Assembly: GCA_963650915.1 (NCBI GenBank)
Contig: CAVJMJ010000013.1
Location: 10,591-74,590 of the forward strand
DNA: 64,000 nt
Reading direction: 5' to 3'
Origin: UBA4636 sp963650915
Lineage (GTDB): Bacteria > Bacillota > Clostridia > Christensenellales > Borkfalkiaceae
Shown: piece after piece, positions 61,699 to 64,000 of the stretch
How positions within the stretch are numbered: position 1 is the first letter of the stretch
How the letters are laid out: each line of letters begins with the position of its first letter
Position numbers and translations under genes: made by a program
The notes under the pieces: generated by a model
What the model saw: the letters and a program-made list of their open reading frames with translations, nothing else
What the model was told of the DNA's origin: nothing
Databases searched by the model: none

Positions 61699-63171
61699 TT
61701 ATTCTTCCTCCACGCTATCGTCGGCGGTTGAACGTTTATCTTTGTCGAGGGCGGACAAAGCGTTTTCGGTTGCCTTTTTATGTTCGGATTGGACTAAGTC
61801 GGCTTTTTGGTTATAAGCGTCGATGCATTCCAAAAGTTGTTGATAATTGTCGTAAACGGTTACTTTTTCTTCATCGTTTAACTTTTCGTAACAATTCAAT
61901 GCGTTTATGATAGCCGTGTAGGCGTAAGAATCGTTTGCTTTTGCCTTCGCCATTAAAACGTAAGTGCGGAAATCCGAAGCGTTTTTGCTTATACCGTCCG
62001 ATAAAACGGTTACGGTAACAGTTTTCGTAAGTCCGCTATTTACTTCTTTAACGGTTATGTTTGCGGTGCCTTTGGTTAAAGCGGTAACTTCGCCGTTAGA
62101 TGTAACCGTCGCAACGAGTTCGTTATCCGAAGTAAAGGTAAACGCGCGTTTTGCGGTATCGGGTGCGACGGAGGTCGAAATAGTAAATGTGTCGCCGATA
62201 TTTAATTCTTTGTCGGTAGGCGTAACGGTTAAACTCGTTGCGGTGGTTTCGCCGTCTTCTCCGCCGTAATTATCGTAAGTTTTCGCTACTTTTTGAAGAG
62301 TTGCGTTATAGGATTCCCCGTCGTAGCAGTAAATTTTTGTTGCGTATTCCGGGTGGTCGATAAAGGGGTTGCGGTTACCCTGAATGGCGTAAACGGCTTC
62401 GTTTCTGATTCTTTCTTCCTCTGTGGGCGGTTCTTGGTAATGCCACTTCATTAAATCTTCTATATCGCCGATGGTTTTTGAAAACCCTGTGCCGAGAACG
62501 AATTTAAGGTTATACGTATCGCCCCAACGGGTTTGTACGTACATTAAAATTCTTGCGGTTGCACCCCTGTAATTTTCGCCGGGGTAAAAGGTGCTGTTTG
62601 CCTGATAGCAAAGATATTTGTAAGTGGTAGAACCGTTTTCTTTTACTATGTTTCCGTTCGTAGTCGCTACTTCACCGAAGTTGTTATTGCTTCTTGAAGA
62701 GTTAAGATTGGAGTTTGCGGGACGAAGGTGATGAGAGTCCGAACCGCATTGGGTAGATTCGGGAAAGGCTTTTCCCGCCTGTTTCGGCCAAACGTGTTCG
62801 CGATTGGTATTGGTACTAAACGAACCGTTAAACGAAACGGACGTTCCCGTATAGAACCATAAAATGTTTCCCGATTTATTAGGATCTTTATCCGATTTCG
62901 GAAACACGTTGGCTAAATCTGCATAAGACGTTTGCTTTTTGTGCGTCGAGGTAATAAGACTTGCCAGTTGGCTTCTGAAAGCCGTGCCGTTCAAATCGGT
63001 GTTAAGCCCGCTGTAATAGCTGTCGGAAGTTTCCGTTGCCGCTTCGGCAACGACTACGTCGCTACGGCGAGAGTAGTCCGTCGTCGGCGTGTAAGACGTA
63101 GTAAACGCCAACACGAAGCAGAACAGAAAAACGCTTAGAAAAAGGATGATTTTGCGACTGACGTTTTTCAT
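61699..63171 (-). CDS. Secreted endonuclease I family protein with BIG2 domain
   Basis: 490 aa; AAGGAC precedes the ATG. Signal peptide (KIILFLSVFLFCFVLAFTTS..EAATE). The endonuclease I domain shows TNTNREHVWPKQAG, GSDSHHLRPANSNLNSSRSNNNFGEV, YRGATARILMYVQTRWGD and MKWHYQEPPTEEERIRNEAVYAIQGNRNPFIDHPEYA, the His-Asn metal motif of the family. A BIG2 Ig-like domain (LTVTPTDKELNIGDTF...TVTSNGEVTALTKGTANITV) and a helical tail follow. It would cut extracellular DNA. Coupled to the lipoprotein downstream. Confidence 0.92.
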   Translation of the reverse strand: MKNVSRKIILFLSVFLFCFVLAFTTSYTPTTDYSRRSDVVVAEAATETSDSYYSGLNTDLNGTAFRSQLASLITSTHKKQTSYADLANVFPKSDKDPNKSGNILWFYTGTSVSFNGSFSTNTNREHVWPKQAGKAFPESTQCGSDSHHLRPANSNLNSSRSNNNFGEVATTNGNIVKENGSTTYKYLCYQANSTFYPGENYRGATARILMYVQTRWGDTYNLKFVLGTGFSKTIGDIEDLMKWHYQEPPTEEERIRNEAVYAIQGNRNPFIDHPEYATKIYCYDGESYNATLQKVAKTYDNYGGEDGETTATSLTVTPTDKELNIGDTFTISTSVAPDTAKRAFTFTSDNELVATVTSNGEVTALTKGTANITVKEVNSGLTKTVTVTVLSDGISKNASDFRTYVLMAKAKANDSYAYTAIINALNCYEKLNDEEKVTVYDNYQQLLECIDAYNQKADLVQSEHKKATENALSALDKDKRSTADDSVEEE

Positions 63172-63478
63172 TTAATATGTCCTTGAGGTTATGTATTTGT
63201 CGGGAAAACTTTAGTAGATCAATACCGACTGCTTTATTATAGCACACTTAAAGATAAAGTCAAAATTAAATCAAAATAAAACTCGGTTTACAATGTAAAA
63301 ATTAGAAGATTTTTTTCGTGTTCGTAATTTTTACGGTAAAATTTTACATTTTGTTTTTTTCTTATACTCCGAAACGCTTTTTTCTTATATCCCTAATCGC
63401 TTTTTTCTTATATCCCGAAGCGAACTCGTGGCGGTAACGTTACGATTTGTGATTTCGACTAATCATATCGTAACCGCC

Positions 63479-63690
63479 GAGTACTAATCATATCGTAATC
63501 GCTGCCCAACCGCCGTACAATCGCCACCCAACCGCCGAGTAATTGCATAGCAACCGTCGTGCAATCGACGAGTAACCGCCAAACCGCCGTGTACCCGCCA
63601 AGTAATTGCCGAGTAATTGCATAGTAACCGTACAACCGCCGAGTAATTGCATAGCAACCGTCCAACCGAAAAGTAATTACCGAGTAACTT
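63479..63690. repeat. Degenerate ACCGCCGAGTAATTGCATAG array
   Basis: Ten or so short, shuffled units (CCGCCGAGTAAT, GCATAGCAACCG, AACCGCC) without a fixed period. Confidence 0.75.
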
Positions 63691-63892
63691 GGTTTTGACG
63701 TTTTTTTAAAATCTGTTTTCAAAAATTAAAATTTGTTGATTTTCGAAAAACAGACAATAACGTAATTCTCGTATTGCAAAAAAGAAATGATGAATTCGTA
63801 TTGCAAAAAAAATGACGAACTCGGCAAAATGCCGTAAAAAAAGAGCCGCCTATTTATAATAGGTGACCCGAATTGTCTTTACCGTACTTAAC

Positions 63893-64000
63893 CGTTTGCC
63901 CGTCTAATAAGCGTTTGCTCATCTAATATAACATTTGTTACCTAATGTAACGCTTGTTTATCCGATATAATTTTTGTTCATCTAATATAACATTAGATGA
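63893..64000. repeat. About five ~20-bp CATCTAATATAAC units
   Basis: Variants of TTGCTCATCTAATATAAC repeat to the last base of the window, so the array continues beyond it. Confidence 0.75.

Larger units (their letters stand above)
63172..64000. other. 829-bp region rich in different tandem repeats, to the window end
   Basis: Upstream of the endonuclease gene are AT-rich promoter-like sequences, then a 23-bp CGCTTTTTTCTTATATCCC repeat (about 63356-63420), a degenerate CCGCCGAGTAATTGCATAGC array (about 63479-63690), a CGCCTAT/ATAGGTG hairpin (about 63851-63870), and CGTTTGCTCATCTAATATAAC units of ~20 bp (63893-64000). A 87-codon minus frame in the array is rejected. Confidence 0.7.

Noticed and set aside
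63459..63722. 87-codon minus-strand frame with repeated YAITRRL
   Set aside because: Made of the spacer repeat array, no SD.

Overview
The window reads as a chromosome segment of a low-GC Bacillota, most likely a gut-associated Clostridia lineage. The grounds are the yabP-yabQ-divIC sporulation/division cluster, a DnaE-type replicase, paired ATP- and PPi-dependent phosphofructokinases, many lipoproteins with BspA-type leucine-rich or Listeria-Bacteroides repeats, strong SD sequences and consensus sigma-A promoters. The lineage is inference; I see no rRNA, tRNA, CRISPR array or complete IS element.

Region 1-15.5 kb is accessory. It opens with the end of a UvrD-like helicase, then decayed phage-like DNA and a Bro-N antirepressor gene. 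VanW and cardiolipin-synthase-like envelope genes, a membrane protein, two lipoproteins (one BspA-LRR, one with an RsgI-like domain) and a flavin reductase follow. A MerR gene with a 19-bp-spacer divergent promoter then faces a redox cassette (RibD-like remnant, cupin, carboxymuconolactone decarboxylase, aldo/keto reductase, flavodoxin) whose codon use looks foreign. A second, frameshifted Bro-N gene closes the block.

Region 15.5-27.5 kb is mostly housekeeping: GH2 glycosidase, GDPD, lepA-hemW-dnaE, pfkA and a PPi-type PFK. Region 27.6-37.3 kb is the most unusual. It holds a 1089-aa membrane protein with two cytoplasmic XRE domains and a long extracellular repeat region; a small HTH protein; three low-complexity Asn/Gln/Tyr-rich SHOCT-type membrane proteins built by tandem and segmental duplication; a degenerate AT-rich secreted-protein gene; and three consecutive four-helix membrane proteins of about 155 aa.

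Region 37.4-64 kb returns to core genes: tyrS, yigZ-recX-birA, an EF-G-like GTPase with aberrant G motifs, a PfkB-family sugar kinase, the yabP-yabQ-divIC-ppx-M50 operon, gyrB-gyrA, an M13 peptidase, a 5'-nucleotidase lipoprotein, a uridine-kinase-like protein, and a secreted endonuclease I coupled to a lipoprotein.

Two genome-level habits stand out. Many intergenic spaces carry their own private tandem repeat (15, 21, 22, 23, 25 or 50 bp). A short motif around CTTATAGRYCGA recurs just downstream of at least seven genes.
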